From: Geobacter sp. SVR
Lineage (GTDB): Bacteria; Desulfobacterota; Desulfuromonadia; Geobacterales; Pseudopelobacteraceae
Reading direction: 5' to 3'
DNA length: 64,000 nucleotides
Assembly (NCBI RefSeq): GCF_016865365.1
Contig: NZ_AP024469.1
Coordinates: forward strand, 4,122,501 to 4,186,500
A program made the position numbers and the translations under genes. Under the pieces are notes generated by a model, which was given only the letters and a program-made list of their open reading frames with translations, made no database searches and was not told the origin of the DNA. Below are positions 36,163 to 45,179 of this stretch, piece by piece (position 1 is the stretch's first letter; every line of letters starts with the position of its first letter).

Positions 36163-39100
36163 AAATCAACAGAAGACATCCGCTGTTTCATCAGTGGGTC
36201 ATCCTCGGCATTGGCATGCTGCTTCTGGGATGCGGCATTGCGTTCAGCATCTATCTGGGTCATGTGAGGACAACCCGGATGGAGCAGGAACGTCTGCTCT
36301 CCCAGGCCAGGATCGTTCAGGAAAACCTGGCCTGGAACCTCGATGCCCTGAACAAGTCCCTGGTCAGCCTGCAACAGGATCGTTCCCTGCTGACCTTCAG
36401 CCCTGCCTATAACCAGCGCCTCAGGGACCTGACCGATGCCATGCCGGGAGTTCGCACCATGCTGGTCATGGATGCCGAGGGCACCATCCGCCTTGCCAAC
36501 CACCCCGAACTGATCGGAAGAAACCTGAAGGAGCGCGACTATTTCAGGGCAGCTCAGCAGCATGCCGACACTGCCGTTCTCCATGTTTCGTCCCCCTACA
36601 AGTCGGTGCTGGGCACCTACGTCATCAGTGTGAGCCGCGCGCTGAAGAGAACAGACGGCACATTTGCCGGTATCGTGGCCGCTTCGCTGGACCCGGAGTA
36701 CTTTTCGACACTGCTCTCATCGGTGCAGTATGAAAAGGATATGTGGACCTATCTCAGCCATGACAATGGAAAGCTGTTCCTGATCGTCCCGCATCGCGAG
36801 GGAGTGGTGGGCAAAAAGCTTTCCCACCCCGACAGCATGCTGCAGCGGCATCTTGCCAGTGGTGCGGGTGCCAACGTATTCACCGGGGAGGTCCAGGCCA
36901 CCGGCGAGCAGCAGCGCATGATAGCGCTGCGCACCATCAAACCGTCAAATCTGAATATGGACAGGGCATTGGTTGTGGCTGCCAGCCGGGACCTTTCCGC
37001 CATTTACGCCATCTGGAGAGAAGATGCGTTCGTGTATAGCACTCTGTTCGCGGTCCTTGCTACCATCGCGTCGCTGGTGCTGTATCTGTACCAGGGGCGG
37101 CTTCTGGAGGCCGAGCGCCAGAAAGCCCTGGCAGCCGACAACATCAAGGCCTTGAACGAAGAGCTTGACCGTTTTTTCAGCATGTCTCTCGATTTGCTCT
37201 GCATTACCGACATGGAGGGCCATTTCAGGCGTTTGAACGCCTCCTGGGAAGGGGCGCTCGGTTATCTGCGAAGCGAACTGATCGGCAAGGCATTCATCGA
37301 TTTCGTTCATGACGACGACCGCGCGGCAACTCTGGCAGTCATGGCCGACCTGAGTGCCGACAGGCCGATCATGAATTTCGTCAACCGTTACCGTTGCAAG
37401 GATGGTTCCCATCGCTGGCTGGAATGGTGCTCCACTCCGTACCAGAACCGGCTGATCTATGCCGTGGCCCGGGACATCACCGAACTGAAGCAAAACCAGC
37501 ACGAACTGGCGCAGCGGACCGCCGAAGCCGAGGCGGCCAACCGCGCCAAATCTGAGTTCCTGGCCAACATGAGCCATGAAATCCGCACGCCGATGAACGC
37601 CATTCTGGGGCTTACCCGCCTGGTACTGGAGAGCGAGCTTGCTCCGCGCCAGAAGGAACTGCTGGGCAAGGTCCACAGCTCGTCCGGCGCATTGATGGGA
37701 ATCCTGAACGATATTCTGGACTATTCCAAGATCGAGGCAGGCAGGCTCGATATCGAGCACCTGCCGATGGACATCGGGGAGATCGTGAAGGACTCTGCCG
37801 AACTTTTCAGAGTGCGGATCGATGAAAAGGGGCTCGGGGTCCTGATCGAGATAGACCCGGAACTGCCGGAGATGGTGCTGGGCGATCCGCTGCGCCTGGC
37901 CCAGGTATTCAACAACCTGATCGGTAATGCCGTTAAATTCACCGAACAGGGAGAGATCCATATCAAAGTCGAGCAGGCGCGGGTCGAGGGGGGGGCGGTC
38001 ACCGTACGGTGTGCTGTTCGCGATACCGGCATCGGACTATGCAAGGAGCAGTCGGATCGTCTGTTCCAGGCTTTCACCCAGGCCGACGGGACCATCACCC
38101 GCAAATACGGCGGCACCGGGTTGGGGCTGGCCATCTGCCGTGACCTGGTACGGTTGATGGGGGGTGAGATCCAGGTTTCGAGCATCGAGGGGCAGGGGGC
38201 GACCTTTACCTTTGAAATTCAGGTGGAAAAGGTGCCGCCTGGTCCCCGGACATCAGGACGTCACCTGCCGGCGGCACGCGGGCAGATTTCCGCAGGCTCC
38301 GTGGCGGCTCCCGACGGCGCCGGCGCAGCGGAGTTACGCGGTATCAGAATCCTGCTGGTGGAGAACAATCGCATAAACCAGGAAGTGGCGGCGGAATTCC
38401 TGAAACGGCGCGGAGCGGCGGTGACGCTGGCGGAGCACGGCGCCGAGGCGTTGGAGCTGATCCGGACCCACGATTTCGACGGTGTGCTCATGGACCTCCA
38501 TATGCCGATCATGGACGGCCTGGAGGCCACCCGCAGAATCCGGGCGCTACGCGGGGACGCCGCTCCACCCATCATTGCCATGACTGCCGCTGTGATGCAG
38601 GATGATCGCGAGCGTTGCGCCATGGCCGGCCTGGTGGATTTTGTCGCCAAACCGATCAATCCGGACGAGCTGATGGCAGTTTTGAAGAAATGGCTGAAAC
38701 AGGCCGGCACTGCTGCCGCTGTTCACACCCCGGAACCGTTGCAGGACCAGGAACACGAAGAAGCGCCGCACAGCCTGCCCGATTTCGATCTGGCCGCCGC
38801 CCTCCGCCGCCTGGATGGCAACTCGCAATTGCTGTACAGCCTGCTTTCCCGATTTGCCGGGGATGATCTGCAGGTGGCTCACCTGAAGTCATTCCTGTGC
38901 GAGGGGAAGGTGAATGAGGCGCTGAACCTGGTGCATACCGTCAAGGGAATGGCCGCCACTCTGGGAGCTGTCGCGCTGGCCGAAAGCGCCGCAGCACTGG
39001 AGCGTGAGCTCCGTGCCGGTGCGGGGCTTCCGGGTATGGAGCGTTTCGAACGGGAATGGGCGGCGGCGGTATCCGCCATTATGACCATCCCTGCTCGGCC

Positions 39101-39362
39101 AACGAAACCGACGATCAGTGCCGGTCAGCCGGTCGTGGAAGCCGGGTCCATCGGAGAACTGCTGGCGGAATTGACGATCTACCTTCAGGAGCAGGAACTC
39201 GTTCCTGACGACCTGATGCAAAAGCTGCGGCGCCGGGCCGACAGCCCCCATTGTGAACGGGACGCCGCGCTGTTGAAGACCTTGTTGAAGCAGATGGATC
39301 TCTTTGACCACGCAGGGGCGCTGGATACCGTACGGCGCCTGAACGACGGCCACGCAGACTGA
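36159..39362 (+). CDS. Hybrid sensor kinase: Cache-PAS-HisKA-HATPase-REC-Hpt
   Basis: 1067 residues. TM about 13-33, Cache sensor about 40-285 (RDYFRAAQQHADTAVLHVSSPYKS), TM about 292-311, PAS about 330-440 and HisKA with FLANMSHEIRTPMNAILGL (His about 472). HATPase motifs are NLIGNAVKFT and TGLGLAICRDL. REC about 730-850 (VLMDLHMPIMDG), and a final Hpt domain has HTVKGMAATLG (His about 925). It is a complete phosphorelay protein, translationally coupled to the preceding REC-GGDEF regulator, its likely target. Confidence 0.94.
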   Translation: MKINRRHPLFHQWVILGIGMLLLGCGIAFSIYLGHVRTTRMEQERLLSQARIVQENLAWNLDALNKSLVSLQQDRSLLTFSPAYNQRLRDLTDAMPGVRTMLVMDAEGTIRLANHPELIGRNLKERDYFRAAQQHADTAVLHVSSPYKSVLGTYVISVSRALKRTDGTFAGIVAASLDPEYFSTLLSSVQYEKDMWTYLSHDNGKLFLIVPHREGVVGKKLSHPDSMLQRHLASGAGANVFTGEVQATGEQQRMIALRTIKPSNLNMDRALVVAASRDLSAIYAIWREDAFVYSTLFAVLATIASLVLYLYQGRLLEAERQKALAADNIKALNEELDRFFSMSLDLLCITDMEGHFRRLNASWEGALGYLRSELIGKAFIDFVHDDDRAATLAVMADLSADRPIMNFVNRYRCKDGSHRWLEWCSTPYQNRLIYAVARDITELKQNQHELAQRTAEAEAANRAKSEFLANMSHEIRTPMNAILGLTRLVLESELAPRQKELLGKVHSSSGALMGILNDILDYSKIEAGRLDIEHLPMDIGEIVKDSAELFRVRIDEKGLGVLIEIDPELPEMVLGDPLRLAQVFNNLIGNAVKFTEQGEIHIKVEQARVEGGAVTVRCAVRDTGIGLCKEQSDRLFQAFTQADGTITRKYGGTGLGLAICRDLVRLMGGEIQVSSIEGQGATFTFEIQVEKVPPGPRTSGRHLPAARGQISAGSVAAPDGAGAAELRGIRILLVENNRINQEVAAEFLKRRGAAVTLAEHGAEALELIRTHDFDGVLMDLHMPIMDGLEATRRIRALRGDAAPPIIAMTAAVMQDDRERCAMAGLVDFVAKPINPDELMAVLKKWLKQAGTAAAVHTPEPLQDQEHEEAPHSLPDFDLAAALRRLDGNSQLLYSLLSRFAGDDLQVAHLKSFLCEGKVNEALNLVHTVKGMAATLGAVALAESAAALERELRAGAGLPGMERFEREWAAAVSAIMTIPARPTKPTISAGQPVVEAGSIGELLAELTIYLQEQELVPDDLMQKLRRRADSPHCERDAALLKTLLKQMDLFDHAGALDTVRRLNDGHAD

Positions 39363-39632
39363 TTTCGGGGCCACAGAGTGAGTGACATGCGGCCGTTCCG
39401 GAAAGACAGCCCCAATCTCCTGCCCCCCGTAATCCATTGACTGATCAGACAAACTCCTCTGACAAAGGCGCTGCATCCGTATCGCCGATCCACACTCCAT
39501 CTGTACGTGCTGAGGCACCGTTTGCATGGAACCCGCCCCGGAGGTACACTAAAGATATGATGTACAAAGGCCACGACGACCGGCTGCCCCCGGCCCACGA
39601 ACAGTGGAAATAATCGTGCATGGAGGTTGGTC

Positions 39633-39890
39633 ATGGGAATTCTGTCATGGATAATAATGGGACTGATTGTCGGCGTGATTGCAAAATTGTTGATGCCCGG
39701 CAGGGACCCGGGCGGATTCATCATAACTATTCTGCTGGGGATAGCGGGCGCCATCGTAGGCGGATTTATCGCGTCCCTGGTCGGGTTGGGAAGCGTTACA
39801 GGGTTTAATTTTTCCAGCTTCCTGATAGCTATCGGAGGTGCCGCTCTTTTATTGATACTGTACCGGATGGTAAAACGAGAGAGAGCGTAA
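39633..39890 (+). CDS. GlsB/YeaQ/YmgE-family (transglycosylase-associated) membrane protein
   Basis: 85 residues with three hydrophobic helices and the family pattern IIMGLIVGVIAKLLMPGRDPGGFIITILLGIAGAIVGGFIA. Function is not established; several members respond to stress. ATG at 39633 follows GGAGG at 39622-39626. The frame opens six bases earlier with a TTG. Confidence 0.92.
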   Translation: MGILSWIIMGLIVGVIAKLLMPGRDPGGFIITILLGIAGAIVGGFIASLVGLGSVTGFNFSSFLIAIGGAALLLILYRMVKRERA

Positions 39891-40037
39891 CGGCACGGCA
39901 TTAAAAGAAACCGGGGGCGTCAGCGGTTAGCACGAAAGGAATGGGCGGAAAACGGACAGAGGAAACAGCACTCCACCCGGACCGGTTGATTGAAAGGCAC
40001 GGCATTACCTGAAAAAACTCGCAGGGTGTCCGCTTAC

Positions 40038-40085
40038 GGACGCCACATTCAAGAAGGCTGCTTTTCGTGAGAAAAGCGGCCTTCT
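40038..40085 (+). repeat. Degenerate copy of the tRNA-Glu 3' tail and terminator
   Basis: GGACGCCA, then a spacer and an AAGGCTGCTTTT/AAAAGCGGCCTT hairpin. Aligned without gaps to 31359-31404, about 39 of 46 bases agree, including the tRNA CCA end. The hairpin may also work as a terminator here. Confidence 0.6.
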
Positions 40086-40186
40086 TCGCAGGTGCACACC
40101 CTGGAACGATCGGCCCCTCCGCCAGCCCATCACCTCCCCGGGACTTCGGGGGCCGTTCCTGAAGCAAAACACGCTGCACTGTCGTT

Positions 40187-41599
40187 TCAGAACTTGTAGG
40201 TCAGCCAACTGGTCACGTAGTCCACATCCTGCCCCGGTCCGGATTCACGGAGAAAAGGCCCGGCAAAGAAATGGGCGTAGATGAGGACATAGGTGACATG
40301 ACGATCGATATTCCACTCCAGCTGTGCCTGGGGCTGACTGCCGATAAAGCGGGCAGTGCTGTTCCTGCCCGATCTGACCAGGGCCACCGCATTGTTGTAG
40401 ATTCCGTCGTGCAGGCTCTCACGCCAGAAGAAGTCCCAATTGGCCGTGATGGTCAGCGCCCTGTGGAAATGCAGCTCGACGGACGGATTGACATTGATGA
40501 AGTTGGCAGGGCCGATCAGACCGTTTTCGCTGAAATATGCCCCCTTGGGAAAGAGGGGGTTAAAGGTCTGCAGATCGGGATTGGCCGGATCTTCGTCGCC
40601 ACTGGCGATATCGGCCCTGAAGCCGATGCGCGGACGAAGCGGCATGCTTCCCACGGTGTATCCCGTGTCCGAGGCGACCGTCCAGGCACGGATGGCACCG
40701 TTTCCGAACCGTCCCCACTGGTACAGAAACTCGAAATTGTAATCGAGCGGCTTTTCCGTGCGCCATAACCGCGCTCCGATGGAATGGCGCGTTTCACGCT
40801 CTTTGCCCTGGTCAAACTGGGCCTGGCGGCGCAGCAGGCCCAGGTAGTAAAGGTCTGCGTGCGCTTCAGGCATCAGCGGCAGCGGCACCACGGAATACAC
40901 GCCCCACAGTTTCGTATTGTGGTCGGAGCCGTCATCGAAGACGTACCGCTTGGTTTCGCTCGGCTGCGTGGCAAATCCGTCGATACTGACATCGCCCGTA
41001 CGGTACATCGCCCGGACGCCGTCGAAACTCTGCCGCACGTTCGGTCCCTCCCGGACGGAGATGAGGCGCTGCGAGCCGTAAGCCAGCTCCTGGCGCCCGG
41101 TCCGCAGAGTAAAGGAGGAGTCCCCGCTCGGAGCGAACTTCAGATCCAGGAAAGCCTGATGCAGATCCAGTTCGTCCTTGTCGGTGGGGCGGGGGCCGCC
41201 GGTGCGGCCGTTTTCCAGGCTGCTCTGGAACTGGGAAAAGAGGCGGACAGCATCTCCGAAATGCAGGTCACCATGCAGAAAGTAGCGCTGGAGAAAATAG
41301 CCGTCCGGGTCCTGCGGACCGGCTCCCCAGTTGAAATGATTGAAATACTCGTACCGCTCCCGCGCCTCCCCCCCCAGCGAAAAAAAACGGTCGCCGGTCT
41401 CGTTCAGAGGCACATATTTGATCCCGTCCCACAGATCCGTCCGATTCGCCTCATCCCGTAGATAGCGATAGTCTTCGTCCGCCCGGTTGAGCTGGTACGC
41501 CGGAGAGGCCGGCTCCGTTTCAAGGCAGTATGCCGCCCGACCGGACAGCAAAACGAGGATCAAAACGAGCACGACACCAGCAGCATGAAATCTTTTCAC
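40187..41599 (-). CDS. Alginate-export-family outer-membrane protein
   Basis: 470 residues. A signal peptide (VVLVLILVLLSGRAAYC) is followed by a beta-barrel-type sequence of alternating amphipathic strands ending in Phe (YVTSWLTYKF). The alginate_exp pattern is visible in RFFSLGGEARERYEYFNHFNWGAG, LRTGRQELAYGSQRLISVREGPNVRQSFDGVR and DYNFEFLYQWG. Such porins pass anionic polysaccharides or other solutes; the substrate here is unknown because no polysaccharide genes are nearby. ATG at 41599 has GGAG upstream. Confidence 0.87.
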   Translation of the reverse strand: MKRFHAAGVVLVLILVLLSGRAAYCLETEPASPAYQLNRADEDYRYLRDEANRTDLWDGIKYVPLNETGDRFFSLGGEARERYEYFNHFNWGAGPQDPDGYFLQRYFLHGDLHFGDAVRLFSQFQSSLENGRTGGPRPTDKDELDLHQAFLDLKFAPSGDSSFTLRTGRQELAYGSQRLISVREGPNVRQSFDGVRAMYRTGDVSIDGFATQPSETKRYVFDDGSDHNTKLWGVYSVVPLPLMPEAHADLYYLGLLRRQAQFDQGKERETRHSIGARLWRTEKPLDYNFEFLYQWGRFGNGAIRAWTVASDTGYTVGSMPLRPRIGFRADIASGDEDPANPDLQTFNPLFPKGAYFSENGLIGPANFINVNPSVELHFHRALTITANWDFFWRESLHDGIYNNAVALVRSGRNSTARFIGSQPQAQLEWNIDRHVTYVLIYAHFFAGPFLRESGPGQDVDYVTSWLTYKF

Positions 41600-41688
41600 C
41601 GTTCCCTCCGCTACCGACGAGGTAATCGAATTGAGCCACGGCCCTGCCTCTCACACAAAGCATAGCACCATTTACGAAACGGGCGCTG

Positions 41689-43239
41689 TCACCGGATCAG
41701 GAGCCAGGCGCAGACTGCACTGAGCATCGCAAGGATGGCCGATACGATCATGATTGTTCTGAATCCGGAGACATAGGCTTCCGCAACGGCGTGCCTGAAC
41801 GGCTCGACCGCCTGCGCCGGCATGAGCGCAGGGATCTCGATGGCAGCCAGCTTCGTCCTCTGCGCCTCGATGGCATGGAGGACCGGAGGCTGAAGCCCGA
41901 GAGCCGGCAGGCTGCGGTCAAGACGCGCGCTGAAGACATGCACCAGTATGATGCCGAATGCCGCTACGGCCAGGAGCCCTGCCAGACGTGACACGGCATT
42001 GTTGACACCCGAGGCGGTGCCGGCCTGCCCTTGCGGCACAGCATTCATGACCGTCGTTGTCAGGGGCGCCACGCTGACCGCCATGCCGAAGCCGAGCACC
42101 ACGACCCCCGGGAAAAAGGTAGTCCAATAACTGCCGCCAATACCAGCCCTGCCCAAAAGGACGTACCCGAGAGCGGCCAACAGCGGTCCGATCATCAGCG
42201 GCGTTTTTGCCCCGTGGCGCACGACCAGTCCGCCTGCCCAGCGTGACAGCAAAAACATGATCAGAATGAAGGGGAGCAGCGACGCGCCCGCTGCTGTCGG
42301 CGTATATCCCTGGACCTGGATCATATTGAAGGGGAGAAAGAACAGCGCGCCGCTCAACGCCGCATAGAGGAACAGCGTCAGCAGGTTGGCACCGCTGAAG
42401 GTGCGGGAACGGAAGAGCCGCAGCGGCAGCATCGGGTGCCTGGCGCACATCTCGACCAGCAGGAAGGCTGCCAGCAGGAGCAGGCCGGAAACTACCGCCC
42501 CGGTCACCCTGAGCCCCCAACCGCTGACGGACGATTCGATCAGGCCGTAGACAACACCGCCAAAGCCAAAGGCAGCCAACACCGCGCCCCCCCAGTCCAG
42601 AGCTGCTCCGCCCCCTTCACCGCGGTCCACCGGCACCCATCGCGTCACCAGCCCCACCACAATGAACACGATGGGTATGTTGATCCAGAAGATCGCGCGC
42701 CAGGAGACATGTTCGACCAGCCAGCCCCCCAGCACCGGACCGATGGCGGTCGTTATGGCGGTAAAGCCCGACCAAGTCCCGATGGCCCGGCCGCGCTCAT
42801 GCTCGTTGAACGACGCACTGATGATGGCCAGACTGCCCGGTACGAGCAGTGCCGCCCCCACCCCCTGGATGGCCCGCGCCAGGACCAGCATCCGGATATC
42901 CGTTGCCAGGCCACAGCAGACCGAAGCCAGGGCAAAGATCGCGATGCCGGTCAGATACACGCGCCGGCGGCCGAAATGATCGCCGGCAGCGCCCCCCACC
43001 AGGAGCAACGACGAAAGCAACAGTGCGTATGACTCGACGATCCATTGGGCGTCGGCCACGGTGCCATGAAAGGCGTCCTGTAATACCGGGAGAGCGACCG
43101 TAACTACGGTTCCGTCGATAAAGGCCAGGCTCGATCCGAGGATTGTCGCCGTCAGTATCCACGGCCGGGCCCTCTTCGGGCACTCGCCCGCTGGAGGGGC
43201 CGCCAGCACCATGGTTTCGTCGCATGGCTGCCTGAACAT
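41689..43239 (-). CDS. MFS drug-efflux transporter, DHA2 (EmrB/QacA) type
   Basis: 516 residues with about 14 membrane helices, the DHA2 count. Motifs: FIDGTVVTVALPVLQ in helix 1, GDHFGRRRVYL after helix 2 (motif A) and GPVLGGWLVEHVSWRAIFWINIPI (motif C and after). It exports hydrophobic or cationic compounds by proton antiport; the substrate cannot be read. ATG at 43239 was preferred over an adjacent GTG. No membrane-fusion partner is present. Confidence 0.92.
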   Translation of the reverse strand: MFRQPCDETMVLAAPPAGECPKRARPWILTATILGSSLAFIDGTVVTVALPVLQDAFHGTVADAQWIVESYALLLSSLLLVGGAAGDHFGRRRVYLTGIAIFALASVCCGLATDIRMLVLARAIQGVGAALLVPGSLAIISASFNEHERGRAIGTWSGFTAITTAIGPVLGGWLVEHVSWRAIFWINIPIVFIVVGLVTRWVPVDRGEGGGAALDWGGAVLAAFGFGGVVYGLIESSVSGWGLRVTGAVVSGLLLLAAFLLVEMCARHPMLPLRLFRSRTFSGANLLTLFLYAALSGALFFLPFNMIQVQGYTPTAAGASLLPFILIMFLLSRWAGGLVVRHGAKTPLMIGPLLAALGYVLLGRAGIGGSYWTTFFPGVVVLGFGMAVSVAPLTTTVMNAVPQGQAGTASGVNNAVSRLAGLLAVAAFGIILVHVFSARLDRSLPALGLQPPVLHAIEAQRTKLAAIEIPALMPAQAVEPFRHAVAEAYVSGFRTIMIVSAILAMLSAVCAWLLIR

Positions 43240-43435
43240 CACTCACCTGCCTATTAATCGGTATTATGTTTCCCGAATTTTCTCATAGTCTTTCCTGAAA
43301 AACGGAAATGTGCTTATTCAAAGCTTACCAGATGCTGGCAGTCAGTCGATTCTGGCTTCAGCCTCTTTGTGTTGAGTGCTGCTACGCCAGGTCTTTGTGG
43401 GCCGGGGCTATCTGCAGTAGACTAAAGGAAAGGAG

Positions 43436-43612
43436 ATGAGCAGCACAAGGAAGAGAGACCATGGCAACGTCACGTGGCAGTCTGTTGGCTCAAGAGAGAT
43501 CCGGCAGAAAGTAGCAGCCCTGAAACAGGTATGCCCAGGAGTGGACGAGGACCTGGCTTCGCGCACTCCGACGGACAGGTGGTCACTCAAGCAGAAAACT
43601 TGTATTTCATGA
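43436..43612 (+). CDS. Possible small protein, 58 residues
   Basis: A short frame with GGAG directly before ATG at 43436, reading MSSTRKRDHGNVTWQSVGSR and ending QKTCIS. It is polar and unrecognised. It is the only coding candidate in the 400-base gap between the MFS gene and the hemolysin-III-like gene; it may be a remnant or chance. Confidence 0.25.
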   Translation: MSSTRKRDHGNVTWQSVGSREIRQKVAALKQVCPGVDEDLASRTPTDRWSLKQKTCIS

Positions 43613-43637
43613 CCTGACGCCAAAGACTTTTAGGACC

Positions 43638-44294
43638 ATGCCCATATCGCCTCCAGTACCAGAACGTGAACAGTCGCGAGGGGAAGAAATCGCCAACAGC
43701 ATCAGCCATGGTGTCGGACTGGTGGCGGCACTCGTGGCCACCCCTATCCTTATCATGCAGGCCGCACGACAGGGATCTCCTGGATTCATCTTCGGCGCGA
43801 CGCTTTTTGCTGGCACCATGGTGCTGCTTTACCTGGCGTCCACCATCTATCACGCCCTCCCGGCAGGCAAAGCCAAGCGGATGTTCAAGGTAATCGAGCA
43901 TTCGGCGATTTTTCTCCTCATAGCCGGTACCTACACCCCTTTCACGCTCGGTGTACTTCGTGGCGTGTGGGGTTGGACGCTACTTGCACTGGTATGGACT
44001 ATTGCCATAGCCGGGGTGGCGCTTAAGGTGTCCAACAGGATGTGCCATCCCTTTCTTTCCACCAGCCTCTATCTGGCCATGGGATGGCTCGTTCTGATCG
44101 CCATCAACCCATTAAGAGCCCACGTGGCGGCAACCGGCGTGATCTGGATTTTCGCGGGGGGCGGGGCTTACACGGCAGGCGTGTTTTTTTTCGCGGCCGG
44201 CTGCCGCTTCAGATATGCCCACTTCATCTGGCATCTGTTCGTTATGGCGGGGACGGCGTGCCATTACTACGCAGTGCTCCGGTATGCGGCCTGA
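43638..44294 (+). CDS. Hemolysin III / TrhA-family membrane protein
   Basis: 218 residues with seven predicted helices. The PAQR/HlyIII hallmarks are present: EEIANSISHGVGLVAAL near the start, STIYHALP (zinc-site Ser/His), VIEHSAIFLLIAGTYTPF and the C-terminal HFIWHLFVMAGTACHYYAV with the last two His. Bacterial members influence membrane fluidity; haemolytic activity is not general. No clear Shine-Dalgarno precedes ATG at 43638. Confidence 0.92.
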   Translation: MPISPPVPEREQSRGEEIANSISHGVGLVAALVATPILIMQAARQGSPGFIFGATLFAGTMVLLYLASTIYHALPAGKAKRMFKVIEHSAIFLLIAGTYTPFTLGVLRGVWGWTLLALVWTIAIAGVALKVSNRMCHPFLSTSLYLAMGWLVLIAINPLRAHVAATGVIWIFAGGGAYTAGVFFFAAGCRFRYAHFIWHLFVMAGTACHYYAVLRYAA

Positions 44295-44319
44295 AAGGCA
44301 ATAAGAAGACAGGCCGCGA

Positions 44320-44541
44320 GATTCGCCGATCGGATCAGGCATGCCCATCTCCACGACAACAATGGGGAAGCGCCGACCTCCATCTCCCGCTCGGTGCCGG
44401 AACCATCGATGTGGCGAGCCACCTGCGGGGGCAAGCATGCCGACTACGACGGCACCATAACCCTGGAAGTCTTCACCCCCCATCCTTCCCTACCTCACCT
44501 TAAGCGTCGAGAAGCTGCGGGCCATGTGGGATTCAATCTGA
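44320..44541 (+). pseudogene. Frameshifted C-terminal remnant of a sugar-phosphate isomerase/epimerase
   Basis: Pieces in different forward frames appear in the right order for the xylose-isomerase-like TIM-barrel family: RIRHAHLHDNNG, then HLPLGAGTIDV, then YDGTITLEVFTP, then LTLSVEKLRAMWDSI and TGA. At least two frameshifts are needed and the N-terminal two thirds is missing. Confidence 0.7.
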
Positions 44542-44559
44542 CTGCTGCACCGCAACCCT

Positions 44560-45114
44560 CTATTTCAGCCGCCGCGCCCAGACGATCAGCGCCTGGAGCA
44601 ATTCCGCGATCTTATCCCTGGTCTTCGGGTCGGTCAGTCGGCCGTTGCCATCCACTTTCTCCTGTGCAACGGCCACCATCACCTCCGGAGAGTTCAAGGG
44701 GTACATATTCAAAAAGACGCAGCTCTGACGCAGATGATACTGGGCCCGCGCCGTACCGAGCATGCCCATGGAAGCACCCATGATCGCCACCGGTTTCCCG
44801 TCCAAGGCGTTGTCGCCGTAAGGCCGGGAAGCGCTATCCAGGGCATTCTTCAACACCCCGGGCATCGAGTAGTTGTATTCGGGGGTGGCGATCAACAGGG
44901 CATCGGCGGCGCGAATAGCCGCTTTGAACTCCTTAACCTTCTCTGCCGGCTCATTTTCCAGGTCCTGGTTGAACGGGGGAATCCCCGCCAGATCGAAGAT
45001 CTTCAGTTCCGCCCCGGAGGGAACCATTTCCTGCGCAGCCCTCAAGATGATCCGGTTGTAAGAACCCTGGCGAAGGCTGCCGGCAAAGCCGAGGATAGAC
45101 AGCTTCGTATCCAT
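44560..45114 (-). CDS. NADPH-dependent FMN reductase family protein
   Basis: 184 residues. A flavodoxin-like fold with ILGFAGSLRQGSYNRIILRAA (FMN phosphate loop), ATPEYNYSMPGVLKNALDSASRP and GKPVAIMGASMGMLGTARAQYHLRQ, matching the ChrR/azoreductase-like group. It reduces FMN, quinones or metals with NAD(P)H. ATG at 45114 follows AAAGGAG. It starts 65 bases after the GH15 gene and may share its transcript. Confidence 0.93.
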   Translation of the reverse strand: MDTKLSILGFAGSLRQGSYNRIILRAAQEMVPSGAELKIFDLAGIPPFNQDLENEPAEKVKEFKAAIRAADALLIATPEYNYSMPGVLKNALDSASRPYGDNALDGKPVAIMGASMGMLGTARAQYHLRQSCVFLNMYPLNSPEVMVAVAQEKVDGNGRLTDPKTRDKIAELLQALIVWARRLK

Positions 45115-45179
45115 GATTTCTCCTTTATGCCTTGGTATGAGATCGTGAACCTTTGCGGCGTGTCTCGATCGCACTCGCC

